Shown here one piece after another: positions 43,230-53,170 of a stretch of DNA of 64,000 nt. A model generated the notes under the pieces. The model did not search any database. It was not told the DNA's origin and saw only the letters and a list, made by a program, of their open reading frames with translations. The stretch's first letter is position 1; every line of letters begins with the position of its first letter. Source of the DNA: Mycobacterium szulgai (GTDB lineage: Bacteria > Actinomycetota > Actinomycetes > Mycobacteriales > Mycobacteriaceae); NCBI RefSeq assembly GCF_002116635.1, contig NZ_LQPW01000173.1, positions 1 to 64,000 on the forward strand. The letters run 5' to 3'. The position numbers and the translations under genes are program-made.

Positions 43230-43456
43230 TGCAGCACCTCAATCCCAGGTCGGTGGAGCGGGAACCGCCCGATCGACTGATCGGTGGCCCGCCGAGCGTA
43301 TCGCAAGGGTCGCGCTGGAATCACCCAAGGGGTAGCTCCCTGTGTCGGTCGTAATCCGGCGCGCTCGGAAACGGGTCCGACGGGCCGGGTGGCCGGCAAC
43401 CCGCGAGGTTTATTTCGGGGTTCTAGCTGCACCGTACCACAGCGCCGGGACCACTA

Positions 43457-44659
43457 CTACTCGCTGTCGTAGTCGTCGTCTTCCTCGTCGTCGCGGCGGC
43501 GCAGCAGCGGGATCACCGTCGTGATGCCCGCGACGAAAATCGCCCCCAGCATCACCGCGGCGGTATGGCGCGGGTCGAAGAAGATCGTGCTCGCCGCCCC
43601 GAAGGCGACGATGCCCACCCAGAGATAGATGATCAGCACCACCCTGCGATGCGAGTGGCCGATCTGCAGCAACCGATGATGCAGGTGCATTTTGTCCGGG
43701 CTGAACGCACTGCGGCCCGCGCGGGTGCGGCGCACGATCGCCAGCAGCAAGTCCAGCATCGGTACGAACATCACGGCCACCACCAGCAGGAACGGCGACA
43801 GCAGAGCAAACACATCACGGGCGCCGTAGGCGTTCTGCGAGATCGGGCCTGCAGCCGTCGTGGAAGCAGCGGCGAGCATCAAACCGATCAGCATGGAACC
43901 GGAGTCGCCCATGAAGATCTTGGCCCGGTGGAAGTTGTGCGGCAGAAAGCCCAGGCAGGCACCGGCAAGCACCACCGAAATCACCGCCGGCGGGTAATAG
44001 AGGACGTCGCCGCCGTGGTCACGAAGCAGACCCACCGAGAACATGCAGATGGCCAGCGCCGTGATGAGACCCAGGCCGGCGGCCAGTCCGTCCAGACCGT
44101 CGACGAAGTTCATTGCGTTGACGATCGACACGGTCAGCGCCAGGGTAAGCAGGATCGAGGACGCCTGGTCCAGCACGATGGTTCCGACGCCACCGATGGG
44201 GATATAGAGGACACTCCAGGCGACACCCATGGTGACCAGCACGCTGGCCGCGGTGATCTGACCCGCGAACTTCGTCAGCGCGTCCAGTCCCCACCGGTCG
44301 TCGATCAGGCCGATTCCCATGATCACCGCTCCGGCTACGAGTACCGCGGGCATACCGGTGGAATACACGAAGCCGCGCGTCAGAGCCGGAAGCTGGGAAG
44401 CCAGGAAGACGGCCGCGACGACACCGAGGAACATCGCCAGGCCGCCCATCCGGGGGGTCGGCTTGACGTGCACATCCCGTTCCCGGGGATAGGCGACGGC
44501 CCCCAAGCGGGTTGCCAGGACCCGCACCGGCCCGGTCGCGAAATAGGTGATGATCGCCGCGGTCAATCCGACTAACGCGAGCTCGCGTAATGGAACACCG
44601 GCGCTGCGATCAGACAGGGCGAGCAGACCACCGGCAACGCTGGCCACATCGCTGGACAC
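43457..44659 (-). CDS. wecA: Undecaprenyl-phosphate GlcNAc-1-phosphate transferase
   Basis: Integral membrane enzyme (about 11 helices, 400 residues; annotated rfe in M. tuberculosis) that starts the rhamnose-GlcNAc linker joining arabinogalactan to peptidoglycan. The polyprenyl transferase motifs are present: GLIDDRWGLD, NAMNFVDGLDGLAAG, FMGDSGSMLIG and the cytoplasmic loop DKMHLHHRLLQIGHSH. The C-terminal tail is strongly acidic. Confidence 0.95.
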   Translation of the reverse strand: MSSDVASVAGGLLALSDRSAGVPLRELALVGLTAAIITYFATGPVRVLATRLGAVAYPRERDVHVKPTPRMGGLAMFLGVVAAVFLASQLPALTRGFVYSTGMPAVLVAGAVIMGIGLIDDRWGLDALTKFAGQITAASVLVTMGVAWSVLYIPIGGVGTIVLDQASSILLTLALTVSIVNAMNFVDGLDGLAAGLGLITALAICMFSVGLLRDHGGDVLYYPPAVISVVLAGACLGFLPHNFHRAKIFMGDSGSMLIGLMLAAASTTAAGPISQNAYGARDVFALLSPFLLVVAVMFVPMLDLLLAIVRRTRAGRSAFSPDKMHLHHRLLQIGHSHRRVVLIIYLWVGIVAFGAASTIFFDPRHTAAVMLGAIFVAGITTVIPLLRRRDDEEDDDYDSE

Positions 44660-44673
44660 CTCGAGACCCTACT

Positions 44674-45327
44674 TCACGCGGTCAGACTCGCGGCGTCCAC
44701 GCCTAGCACTTCGGCGATCCGCTCGGTGCTGACCGGCCCGGGTCGCAGCACCCGCGGCGTTGCTCCGGTCAGATCAACGATCGTCGAGGCGGCCTGCTGG
44801 GCCGCGGGACCGCCGTCGAGATAGACGTCGACGAGGTCGCCGAGCTGCCGGCGTGCTTCGTCGACGTCGACGGCCGGCGGTTGGCCGGAGACGTTGGCGC
44901 TGGAAACAGCCATGGGCCCCACTTCGCGCAACAGCTCGATGGCCACCGGGTGCAACGGCATTCGCAGCATCACGGTGCCGTAGGCATTGCCGAGATCCCA
45001 CTGCAGCGACGGCGCCTGCACCACTACCAGGCTCAGCGCGCCCGGCCAGAATGCGCGAATCAGGTCGCGCGCACCGTCGGGCATCGAATACACCAGGCCC
45101 TCGATCGTGTGCCAGGAGCCGACCAGCACCCCGACCGGCATGTCGCGGCCCCGGCCCTTGGCGGCCAACAGCGCGTCGACCGCGACACTGTCGAAGGCGT
45201 CGGCTCCGATGCCGTACACGGTGTCGGTGGGCATGACCACCAGCCGGCCGGCTTTGAGCATCCCCGCGGCGGCCTCGATTCCGCGCGAGCGTTGGTCGGG
45301 GTCAGCGCAGTCGTACATTTCAGCCAT
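44674..45327 (-). CDS. L-threonylcarbamoyladenylate synthase
   Basis: Sua5/YrdC/TsaC-family enzyme that makes threonylcarbamoyl-AMP for t6A in tRNA. It is 217 residues with VVMPTDTVYGIGADA, the KGRGRDMPVGVLV loop and SSANVSGQPP. It overlaps prmC by eight bases in the translation-factor cluster prfA-prmC-sua5. Homologue of Rv1301. Confidence 0.94.
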   Translation of the reverse strand: MAEMYDCADPDQRSRGIEAAAGMLKAGRLVVMPTDTVYGIGADAFDSVAVDALLAAKGRGRDMPVGVLVGSWHTIEGLVYSMPDGARDLIRAFWPGALSLVVVQAPSLQWDLGNAYGTVMLRMPLHPVAIELLREVGPMAVSSANVSGQPPAVDVDEARRQLGDLVDVYLDGGPAAQQAASTIVDLTGATPRVLRPGPVSTERIAEVLGVDAASLTA

Positions 45328-46171
45328 GTCGGCCGGGCCTCCTTCGGGCCGTCACGAATCTGGGCCGTCCGGCGAGATCGTTGTGTGCCGCTATGTCGTC
45401 GAAAAGATCTGTGCTGCTGATGGTTTCGACAGTTAGGTCCGACGTGGTGTCGTCATGCTCGACGGCGAACAGGCCACCAGGACGCAGCCAGCGCGCGGCG
45501 AGCCCGACGATGGCCGGGATCACCGCCATTCCGTCCGGGCCGGCGAACACCGCGTGGGCCGGATCATGCTGTGCGACTTCAGGTTCCAGGGGCGTTCCGT
45601 CGGGAACATAGGGCGGGTTGGCGACCAGCAGATCGACCAGGCCGTCGAGTTCGGGTAGCAGAGCCCCTGCGGTGACGTCGGCCTGCAGTAGTTCCACCCC
45701 GGTGCCCGCGGCGTTGCGGCATGCGTATTCCAGGGCAGCCCGGGAGTCGTCGACGGCGAGGACTCGCGCGTGCGGGCGGTGGACTGCCAGCGCAACCGCC
45801 AACGCGCCCGATCCAGTACACACGTCGACGATCACCGGCTGTGTCGGAAGTTGTTGCGCGGTAGCCCATTCGAATATGGCCTCGGTCTCCGGCCGTGGGA
45901 TGAACACGCCAGGGCCGACGTTCAGCTCCACCGGCCCGAAGGACACCGTCCCGGTGAGATGCTGCAACGGCACTCGGTGCGATCGCTTTTCGACGATCTC
46001 TCGGTAACGCCTGAAGAACTCTTCGTTCGGTGTTTCGATCAGCGGCAACCGGCCGCGTTCGGTGCCGGCCAAGTGCGCGGCCAACTGTTCGGCATCAAAA
46101 CGCGCGGAGTCGACGCCGGCGCCCGCGAGAGTTGCTGTCGCAGAGTCGATCGCGTGCCGCAGTTTCGTCAT
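45320..46171 (-). CDS. prmC: Release factor glutamine methyltransferase
   Basis: Methylates the Gln of the GGQ motif of RF1 and RF2. It is 283 residues, with an N-terminal helical domain and an SAM-binding fold: VCTGSGALAVALAVHRP and the NPPY motif in VANPPYVPDG. It overlaps prfA by ATGA, matching substrate and enzyme. Also called hemK. Confidence 0.96.
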   Translation of the reverse strand: MTKLRHAIDSATATLAGAGVDSARFDAEQLAAHLAGTERGRLPLIETPNEEFFRRYREIVEKRSHRVPLQHLTGTVSFGPVELNVGPGVFIPRPETEAIFEWATAQQLPTQPVIVDVCTGSGALAVALAVHRPHARVLAVDDSRAALEYACRNAAGTGVELLQADVTAGALLPELDGLVDLLVANPPYVPDGTPLEPEVAQHDPAHAVFAGPDGMAVIPAIVGLAARWLRPGGLFAVEHDDTTSDLTVETISSTDLFDDIAAHNDLAGRPRFVTARRRPGRHG

Positions 46172-47244
46172 GTCTGCTGTTGCAGCCGGGATTGCTTGTC
46201 GGCGGCGCCGAGTGCGTCGAACAGCGCATCCAGGTCGCCGTCGAGGACCTGGTCGAGGTTGTGCGCCTTGAAACCGATGCGGTGATCGGTGATCCGGTTC
46301 TCCGGAAAGTTGTAGGTGCGAATACGTTCGCTGCGGTCCACCGTGCGGATCTGGCTAGCGCGATCCGCCGAAGCGTCGGCCAACGCCTGCTCCTCGGCCA
46401 GCGACTGCAGTCGCGCGGCCAGCACCTGCAACGCCCGGGTCTTGTTCTGCAGCTGCGATCGTTCGTTTTGACAAGTGACCACAATCCCAGTGGGCAAGTG
46501 AGTAATTCGCACCGCGGAGTCGGTGGTATTGACACCCTGGCCGCCCTTGCCGGACGACCGATAGACGTCGACGCGCAGATCCGATTCGTCGATCTGCACC
46601 TCGCCGACCTCTTCGGGCTCGGGGTAGACCAGCACACCGGCGGCCGAAGTATGCACGCGGCCTTGGGATTCCGTCACCGGGACCCTTTGGACCCGGTGCA
46701 CTCCGCCCTCGAATTTCATCCGCGACCACACCCCGTCGGCACTATCCCCTTTACTGCCGATGGCCAGCGTTGCGTCCTTGTAACCGCCGAGATCCGAGGT
46801 GGTTTCGTCCAGCACCGTCACCGTCCAGCCGTGCCGCTCGGCGTATCGGATGTACATCCTGGCCAGGTCGGCGGCGAACAACGCCGATTCCTCGCCCCCC
46901 TCACCGGATTTGACTTCCAGTACGATGTCGTCGGCGTCGTGCGGATCGCGCGGTGCCAGCATGTCGGTGAGCTGGGTGTCCAGTTCGGCCACCCGCGCCT
47001 CCAGGTCGGTGACCTCCTCTGCGAACGAGTCGTCGTCGGCGGCCAATTCGCGCGCCGTTTCCAAGTCTTCGCGCGCGGACACCAGCTTGCGATGGGTGGC
47101 GACGATCGGTGCCAATCGGGCGAACCGGCGTCCGGCTTTGCGCGCCTCGTCGGGCTTGCTGTGCAGCTCGGGATCGGCAAGCGCCTGCTCCAACGCGGCA
47201 TGCTCGGCAACCAGGACGTCAATCGTCTGCACGGGCTGCGTCAT
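46168..47244 (-). CDS. prfA: Peptide chain release factor 1
   Basis: Reads UAA and UAG. It is 358 residues. The codon-recognition PxT motif is PVT in HRVQRVPVTESQG and the catalytic GGQ motif is in SGKGGQGVNTTDSAVR. ATG start gives MTQPVQTIDVLVAEH. Confidence 0.97.
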   Translation of the reverse strand: MTQPVQTIDVLVAEHAALEQALADPELHSKPDEARKAGRRFARLAPIVATHRKLVSAREDLETARELAADDDSFAEEVTDLEARVAELDTQLTDMLAPRDPHDADDIVLEVKSGEGGEESALFAADLARMYIRYAERHGWTVTVLDETTSDLGGYKDATLAIGSKGDSADGVWSRMKFEGGVHRVQRVPVTESQGRVHTSAAGVLVYPEPEEVGEVQIDESDLRVDVYRSSGKGGQGVNTTDSAVRITHLPTGIVVTCQNERSQLQNKTRALQVLAARLQSLAEEQALADASADRASQIRTVDRSERIRTYNFPENRITDHRIGFKAHNLDQVLDGDLDALFDALGAADKQSRLQQQT

Positions 47245-47334
47245 GTCCCACCTCCTGCCGCGCTCTTTACCCCAAACACCAACCGACGCCCGGCCTGTGC
47301 AACATCGGGCACAGTTCGGGCGTCGGCAAGCAAG

Positions 47335-47586
47335 CTATTTGTCGGCTTGGCTGGTTTCAGAGCCCTTGTCGGCTCCGACCTTGCGCTTGCCGTATCGCTT
47401 CTCGAAGCGCGCCACGCGGCCACCGCTGTCGAGGATCTTCTGCTTGCCTGTATAGAACGGGTGGCACTGCGAGCAAACCTCGACCACGATGCGCCCACCG
47501 GGCTTCGTGCTACGAGTCTCGAACGTGTTGCCACACCCGCACACCACGGTGGTTTCCTCGTAGGCGGGATGAATCTCAGTCTTCAT
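47335..47586 (-). CDS. rpmE: 50S ribosomal protein L31 (zinc-binding form)
   Basis: An 83-residue protein with all four zinc cysteines: CGC in TVVCGCGNTF and CSQC in EVCSQCHPFYTG. This is the C+ form, normally used when zinc is sufficient. It lies between rho and prfA, as in all mycobacteria. Confidence 0.97.
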   Translation of the reverse strand: MKTEIHPAYEETTVVCGCGNTFETRSTKPGGRIVVEVCSQCHPFYTGKQKILDSGGRVARFEKRYGKRKVGADKGSETSQADK

Positions 47587-47684
47587 TTTGTCCTCTTCGA
47601 TCCTGAAGTCGAGGCTCGATTATGCCAGGTCAATTACTGTCACCCCAAAACACCGGGATGGGCTCGGGCATTCCCGGCTGTGGG

Positions 47685-49544
47685 TTAATCGTTGTCCATG
47701 TTGCCCGGTGTCGTCTTGGACACCTGGACTAGGAACTCGTAGTTGTTCTTCGTCTTGCGCAGCTGCGACATCAGCAGGTCGATGGCCTGGTGGGAGTCCA
47801 GCCCGGACAGCACCCGGCGCAGCTTGTGCACGATGGCGAACTCGTCGGGCGACAACAGCAACTCGTCCTTACGGGTGCCGGACGGGTTGACGTCAACCGC
47901 GGGGAACACCCGACGCTCAGAGATCTTGCGGTCCAGCTTGAGCTCGGCGTTGCCGGTGCCCTTGAACTCCTCGAAGATGACCGTGTCACCGGTAGATCCG
48001 GTCTCGACCATCGCGGTGGCGATGATGGTCAGCGACCCGCCTTCCTCGATATTGCGGGCGGCACCCAGGAAACGCTTCGGCGGGTACAGCGCGGTCGAGT
48101 CGACACCACCGGACAGGATTCGGCCCGATGCCGGCGAGGCGTTGTTGTAGGCGCGGCCCAGCCGGGTGATCGAGTCGAGCAGCACCACGACGTCCTTGCC
48201 TTGCTCCACCAGCCGCTTGGCGCGCTCGATAGCCAGCTCGGCGACCGAGGTGTGGTCTGAGGGCGGACGGTCGAACGTCGAGGCGATGACCTCGCCCTTG
48301 ACCGAGCGAGTCATGTCGGTGACCTCTTCAGGCCGCTCGTCGACAAGCACGACCATCAGATGGCATTCCGGGTTGTTGCGGGTGATCGCGTTGGCGATGT
48401 CCTGCAGGATCGTGGTCTTACCGGCCTTGGGCGGCGACACGATCAGGGCCCGCTGGCCCTTGCCGATCGGCATGATGAGGTCGATGACGCGGGTGGTCAG
48501 CCGCTCGCTTGTGGTTTCCAGGCGAAGCCGCTGATTGGGATACAACGGTGTCAGCTTGCTGAAGTCGGGCCGCTTCTTGGCGTCTTCGATCGATCCGCCG
48601 TTGATGCTGTCGAGACGCACCAGGGGGTTGAACTTCTGCCGTTGGTTGGGCTGTTCGCCTTCCTTGGGCACCCGGACCGCGCCGGTCACCGCGTCGCCGC
48701 GGCGCAAACCGTTCTTGCGCACCATATTCATGGACACGTAGACGTCGTGCGGGCCGGCCAGGTAGCCGGAGGTGCGAACGAAGGCGTAGTTGTCCAGGAC
48801 GTCGAGGATGCCGGCTACCGGCTGGACGACGTCGTCTTCACGCAGTTCGGCCTCGGTGCCTTCGCCGGTGCGTTCACCGCGGCGACGACGGTCACGAAAG
48901 CGGCGTCCCCGCCGGCCCTGGCGTCCCTCACCGTCGTCGTCACCGCCGCGGGATTGCTGTCCTGAACTTTGCTGGTCGCCGCCCTGGTCGCCGGAGTCGG
49001 TTGCACGCTCGTCGGACTTGTCGTCGCGTTGCTGGCGAGCTTCAGTGCCCTCGGCGGGTGATCCGGACTCGCGATTGGCTGTGCGCCGTTCCCGGCGGGG
49101 CGCCTCACCCGATGAATCACTGCGGCCCTCCTGCTCGGCGGCCTCTTGAGTGGGCTTCTCAGCCTCGGCGGCGGCCTCTTTGGGAGCCTCTTGGGTGGCT
49201 TCTTTAGGAGCCTCTTGCGGGGCCGAGTCTTGCTGGCCGGAGTCCTTCGGGGTGTCGCCGGAGTCCTTCGCGGTGTCGGGGGCCGAGACGCCGTTGGCCT
49301 TCCCCCGGATTTCCTGGATCGCGGCGATCAGCTCGTTCTTGCGCATTCCCGACGTGCCCTTGACGCCGGCTTGATTAGCCAAGGCCCGCAGTTCGGGCAG
49401 CACCATGGTGGACAGTGAGCCGGTTGGTGCGCTGGCCTTTGCCTCTGGATTGGATTTAACATCCGAAGTATCTGTGGTGGCGGAATCCGACTGCTTTTCG
49501 GCGTCGGTTCCTTCGCCAGCCGTGATGAGGTCCGTATCAGTCAC
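47685..49544 (-). CDS. rho: Transcription termination factor Rho
   Basis: Hexameric RNA-dependent ATPase, 619 residues. After an N-terminal helix bundle (MVLPELRALANQAGVKGTSGMRKNELIAAIQEI) comes a disordered insert of about 150 residues, first Glu/Ala/Pro/Lys-rich with PKEA-type repeats, then Arg/Gly/Asp-rich. The RNA-binding cold-shock domain follows (AGILDVLDNYAFVRTSGYL), then the ATPase with P-loop PPKAGKTTIL and VVLLDSITRLGRAYN. The insert is a mycobacterial feature that adds RNA contacts. M. tuberculosis Rho has 602 residues, so the insert is longer here. Confidence 0.97.
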   Translation of the reverse strand: MTDTDLITAGEGTDAEKQSDSATTDTSDVKSNPEAKASAPTGSLSTMVLPELRALANQAGVKGTSGMRKNELIAAIQEIRGKANGVSAPDTAKDSGDTPKDSGQQDSAPQEAPKEATQEAPKEAAAEAEKPTQEAAEQEGRSDSSGEAPRRERRTANRESGSPAEGTEARQQRDDKSDERATDSGDQGGDQQSSGQQSRGGDDDGEGRQGRRGRRFRDRRRRGERTGEGTEAELREDDVVQPVAGILDVLDNYAFVRTSGYLAGPHDVYVSMNMVRKNGLRRGDAVTGAVRVPKEGEQPNQRQKFNPLVRLDSINGGSIEDAKKRPDFSKLTPLYPNQRLRLETTSERLTTRVIDLIMPIGKGQRALIVSPPKAGKTTILQDIANAITRNNPECHLMVVLVDERPEEVTDMTRSVKGEVIASTFDRPPSDHTSVAELAIERAKRLVEQGKDVVVLLDSITRLGRAYNNASPASGRILSGGVDSTALYPPKRFLGAARNIEEGGSLTIIATAMVETGSTGDTVIFEEFKGTGNAELKLDRKISERRVFPAVDVNPSGTRKDELLLSPDEFAIVHKLRRVLSGLDSHQAIDLLMSQLRKTKNNYEFLVQVSKTTPGNMDND

Positions 49545-49818
49545 GGATTTCCTTTCTTTCCCCCGCTGATCACGTCATGCGAGGGGTTCTTGCATTGGCC
49601 GAGCATTCAGCCAAATTGCCGAGTGCACCCAATGGTCGACTGTGCAACGGTGATCGCCTGGGTCGGCGAAGACGGCGAACCTCGTCCACGAGAAGAATTG
49701 GTGTTGTCCTAGCGGCATGGCAGTTGTTTGCAGATGCAGATGCTGCGATTGCTGGACGGCTCCGAGGATAGCCCGCTTCCTGGCCGGAAGCAAGCAAACC
49801 CGTCCGCCACGCTGTGGA
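49545..49818 (-). other. thrB-rho intergenic region
   Basis: 274 bases without a credible gene between two genes on the same strand. It probably holds the rho promoter and leader. No clear hairpin terminator or riboswitch was recognised. Confidence 0.4.
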
Positions 49819-50763
49819 TTAACTGGGAACTGTGACTCCGGGGCTCCAGCGAACTCCGTCGCCGGCGGTCATCGCAGTGATGGTGAATCCATTTGCAGCT
49901 CCGTAGTGCACCGCTTCTGGGGGCAACTCTGGCTCAGTGGCCAATGCGATCAGCGAAGGACCGGCCCCAGAAAGCGTTGCTGCCACGTTATGACGCCGTA
50001 GCAGACGTAAATATTCCGCCGAGGCCGGCATCGCCGGCGCACGCTGGGGCTGATGAAGCACGTCTTCGGTGGCCGCCATGAGTAGATCGGGCCGTTGGGT
50101 AAGCGCGACGACCAGCAATGCGGCGCGGCTGACATTGAACCGCGCATCCTCGTGACTGACTTGCTCGGGCAACAGCACCCGGGTCTCCGCGGTGGACGAC
50201 CGCTCCTCGGGTATCGCACAGAACAGGTGTATATCGGGATGGAGACGCAACGGTGCCGCGAAGTAGGCGGGTCGTCCCGTACTGAGGTCCGTCCAGGAAA
50301 CCACCGCACCGCCTAGGACAGCAGCCGCGGCGTTGTCGGGATGCCCCTCGAACTCGGAGGCCAGCTGGATCAGCTGCTCCGGAGTCAGGGGCCTCGAATC
50401 CGTTTGCGCAACAAGTCCATTGACCGCGGCAAGTCCGCTGACCACGGCGGCCGCGGAGGAGCCCAGACCGCGGGAGTGCGGGATGTCGTTGCGGCAGCGC
50501 ACCACCAAACCGTCCGCGCTGACGTTAACCGCCCGCAGCCCATGTTGGATCGCGCGCACCACCAGGTGATCTGGGCCCAGTGGAACTTGGTCGGCGCCCT
50601 CCCCCTCGACCTGCACCTGCAAGCCGGAAGCCGTTGTCTCCACGACGATCTCGTCGCAGAGGTGAAGCGCCAGTCCGAGACTGTCGAAACCCGGGCCCAG
50701 ATTGGCACTGGATGCCGATACGACGGCACTCGCCACGAGTCCGGCGGGCAGCTTCAACGCCAC
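49819..50763 (-). CDS. thrB: Homoserine kinase
   Basis: GHMP-family kinase in threonine synthesis, 314 residues. The ATP-binding loop is PHSRGLGSSAAAVVSG; the N-terminal SSANLGPGFDSLGLAL and C-terminal TLSGAGPSLIAL blocks complete the fold. Its start overlaps the thrC stop by one base. Confidence 0.96.
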   Translation of the reverse strand: MALKLPAGLVASAVVSASSANLGPGFDSLGLALHLCDEIVVETTASGLQVQVEGEGADQVPLGPDHLVVRAIQHGLRAVNVSADGLVVRCRNDIPHSRGLGSSAAAVVSGLAAVNGLVAQTDSRPLTPEQLIQLASEFEGHPDNAAAAVLGGAVVSWTDLSTGRPAYFAAPLRLHPDIHLFCAIPEERSSTAETRVLLPEQVSHEDARFNVSRAALLVVALTQRPDLLMAATEDVLHQPQRAPAMPASAEYLRLLRRHNVAATLSGAGPSLIALATEPELPPEAVHYGAANGFTITAMTAGDGVRWSPGVTVPS

Positions 50764-51845
50764 TAGGTAAGCCCCAACTGTTCCACGACGGCGACCGGAT
50801 CGACCGGCAGCGGCGACACTTTGGGCATGTCCTTGAGAGCGGTGTCGGGGTCCTTGAGGCCGTTGCCGGTTACCGTGCAGACCACCGTCGACCCGCGGGC
50901 CACCCAGCCGTCGTCAACGGCTTTGAGCAAGCCCGCGATGCTGGCAGCCGACGCCGGCTCGACGAAGACGCCTTCGGCCTGGGCCACCAGATGGTAGGCC
51001 GCCAGGATTTCTTCGTCGGTAGCGGCCAGGAAGCGGCCCTTGGACTGCTGTTGGGCTTCGACGGCTGAGGTCCACGAGGCGGGTGAGCCGATGCGGATCG
51101 CGGTGGCGATCGTCTCGGGATGGCTCACCGGTTCGCCGAGCACCAGCGGCGCCGCGCCCGCGGCTTGCGTGCCCAGCATCCGCGGCAGATTCTCGATCAC
51201 GCCGTCGCGGTGATACTCGGTGTATCCCTTCCAGTAGGCGGTGATGTTGCCGGCGTTGCCCACCGGAAGGGCGTGCACGTCGGGTGCGGTGCCCAGCGCG
51301 TCGACGATTTCGAACGCGGCGGTTTTCTGCCCCTCGATGCGCACCGGGTTGACCGAGTTGACCAGCGAGATCGTCGGAAAATCGGCGGCCATCTTGCGCG
51401 CCAGTTCCAGGCAGTCGTCGAAGTTGCCGTCGATCTGGATGATCTTGGCGCCGTGCATTACCGCCTGAGCCAGCTTGCCCATGGCGATCTTGCCCTGCGG
51501 AATGAGTACCGCACAGGTAATTCCGGCCCGCGCGGCGTAGGCCGCCGCCGAGGCCGAGGTGTTCCCGGTCGACGCGCACAACACCGCCTGCTGCCCGCGG
51601 GCCAGCGCATCGGTAACCGCCATCGTCATGCCGCGGTCCTTGAAGGAGCCGGTGGGGTTGAGGCCCTCCACTTTGAGGTGGATGGTGCAACCGGTCTGCT
51701 TGGAGAGCCGGGGGGCAGCGATCAGCGGCGTGCCACCTTCGAGCAGCGTGACGGGGGTCCAGTCGTCGCCGACCGGCAGGCGGTCCCGGTATGCGGCGAT
51801 CACACCCGGCCAAGGGTGATGGACGGCCGTGTGGGGGGCGCTCAT
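50763..51845 (-). CDS. thrC: Threonine synthase
   Basis: PLP enzyme of the final threonine step, 360 residues. The PLP Lys is in LNPTGSFKDRGMTMA, the phosphate loop is ASTGNTSAS, and GNAGNITAYWKGY is conserved. It overlaps hom by ATGA and thrB by one base, so the three genes are translated as a unit. Confidence 0.97.
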   Translation of the reverse strand: MSAPHTAVHHPWPGVIAAYRDRLPVGDDWTPVTLLEGGTPLIAAPRLSKQTGCTIHLKVEGLNPTGSFKDRGMTMAVTDALARGQQAVLCASTGNTSASAAAYAARAGITCAVLIPQGKIAMGKLAQAVMHGAKIIQIDGNFDDCLELARKMAADFPTISLVNSVNPVRIEGQKTAAFEIVDALGTAPDVHALPVGNAGNITAYWKGYTEYHRDGVIENLPRMLGTQAAGAAPLVLGEPVSHPETIATAIRIGSPASWTSAVEAQQQSKGRFLAATDEEILAAYHLVAQAEGVFVEPASAASIAGLLKAVDDGWVARGSTVVCTVTGNGLKDPDTALKDMPKVSPLPVDPVAVVEQLGLT

Positions 51846-53167
51846 AAACCGGTTCCTTCCAGTCGCAGCACGCTCGTCACGGCCTGCACGGCATCTAGAT
51901 CCGCAAGCGCTTCAACGGTTTCCGACAGCGCAGCGTCGGTAGCGGTGTGGGTGACCACCACGATCCGGGCGCCCACCCGGTTGCCGCCATCGTCGACTAC
52001 ACCCTCCTGGCGCACCTCGGCGATGCTGACCTCGCGCTTACCGAATTCGGCAGCGACCGCCGACAATACGCCTGGCTTGTCGGCGACGTTCATGCTGACG
52101 TAGTAGCGGGTGGAAATGAAACCCATTGGTGCTACCGGCAATTGCGCGTACTTGGATTCACGCGGTCCACGACTCCCTAGAACACGGTTGCGGGCGGCCA
52201 TCACCAGGTCTCCGGTTACCGCAGATGCGGTGGGTGCGCCGCCGGCGCCCTGGCCATAGAACATCAGCCGCCCGGCGGCTTCGGCTTCGACCACCACGGC
52301 GTTGAAGGCGCCGTTGACCGTCGCCAGCGGATGGGTCAGCGGCACCAGGGCCGGGTAGACCCGGGCCGAAACACGTTGCTGTCCTTCGTCTGTGGTGATC
52401 CGCTCACAGATGGACAGCAGCTTGATGGTGCAACCCAACGCGCGGGCCGACTCGAAGTCGGCCGGGGTGATCTTGGTGATGCCCTCCCGGTAGACGTCGT
52501 CGGCGGTCACCCGGGTGTGGAAGGCGATCGAGGCCAGAATCGCGGCTTTGGCGGCGGCGTCATAGCCTTCGACGTCCGCGGTGGGGTCGGCTTCGGCATA
52601 GCCCAGGGCGCTCGCGTCGGCCAGGGCGCTTTCGTAGTCGGCGCCGGTGTTGTCCATTTCGGAGAGGATGTAGTTGGTGGTCCCGTTGACGATTCCGGCC
52701 ACCCGCCGCACGGTGTCACCGGCCAGCGACTGCGTGAGCGGGCGGATGACCGGGATCGCCCCGGCGACGGCCGCCTCGAAATACAGGTCTACATGCGCAC
52801 TTTCGGCGGCCTGGGCCAATGCGCCGGTGGACGTCGAGAGCAACGCCTTGTTCGCTGTGACGACGGACTTACCGTGCGCGAGTGCGGCCAGGATCGCCTT
52901 GCGTGACGGTTCCACCGGACCCATCACCTCGACGACGATGTCCACGTCGTCACGTGTGACCAGTTCTTCGATGTTGTCGGTGAGCAACTCGATCGGCACA
53001 CCGCGGTCGGCCGCGACACGGCGCACTCCGACGCCGCGCAGCACCAGCGGGGCGCCGATGCGGCCCGCGAGATCGTCGGCGCTGTCCTCGATGATGCGGA
53101 CAACTTCGCTGCCGACGTTGCCCAACCCGAGTACCGCTACGCCCACTGGCTTTTCATTACCGGGCAC
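51842..53167 (-). CDS. hom: Homoserine dehydrogenase
   Basis: NAD(P)-dependent reduction of aspartate semialdehyde to homoserine, 441 residues (thrA of M. tuberculosis). It has the Rossmann loop VLGLGNVGSEVV, the catalytic region GTTNYILSEMDNTGADY and ALGYAEADPTADVEGYDAA, and a C-terminal ACT domain (about 360-435) for feedback by threonine. It lies four bases after lysA. Confidence 0.96.
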   Translation of the reverse strand: MPGNEKPVGVAVLGLGNVGSEVVRIIEDSADDLAGRIGAPLVLRGVGVRRVAADRGVPIELLTDNIEELVTRDDVDIVVEVMGPVEPSRKAILAALAHGKSVVTANKALLSTSTGALAQAAESAHVDLYFEAAVAGAIPVIRPLTQSLAGDTVRRVAGIVNGTTNYILSEMDNTGADYESALADASALGYAEADPTADVEGYDAAAKAAILASIAFHTRVTADDVYREGITKITPADFESARALGCTIKLLSICERITTDEGQQRVSARVYPALVPLTHPLATVNGAFNAVVVEAEAAGRLMFYGQGAGGAPTASAVTGDLVMAARNRVLGSRGPRESKYAQLPVAPMGFISTRYYVSMNVADKPGVLSAVAAEFGKREVSIAEVRQEGVVDDGGNRVGARIVVVTHTATDAALSETVEALADLDAVQAVTSVLRLEGTGL

Positions 53168-53170
53168 GGG

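Noticed and set aside
46030..47688. A 552-codon plus-strand frame opposite prfA, rpmE and prmC
   Set aside because: Mirrors three conserved genes and has no start context or family match.
49570..49797. Short minus-strand frames in the thrB-rho gap
   Set aside because: Low-complexity translation, no ribosome site, no homology recognised.
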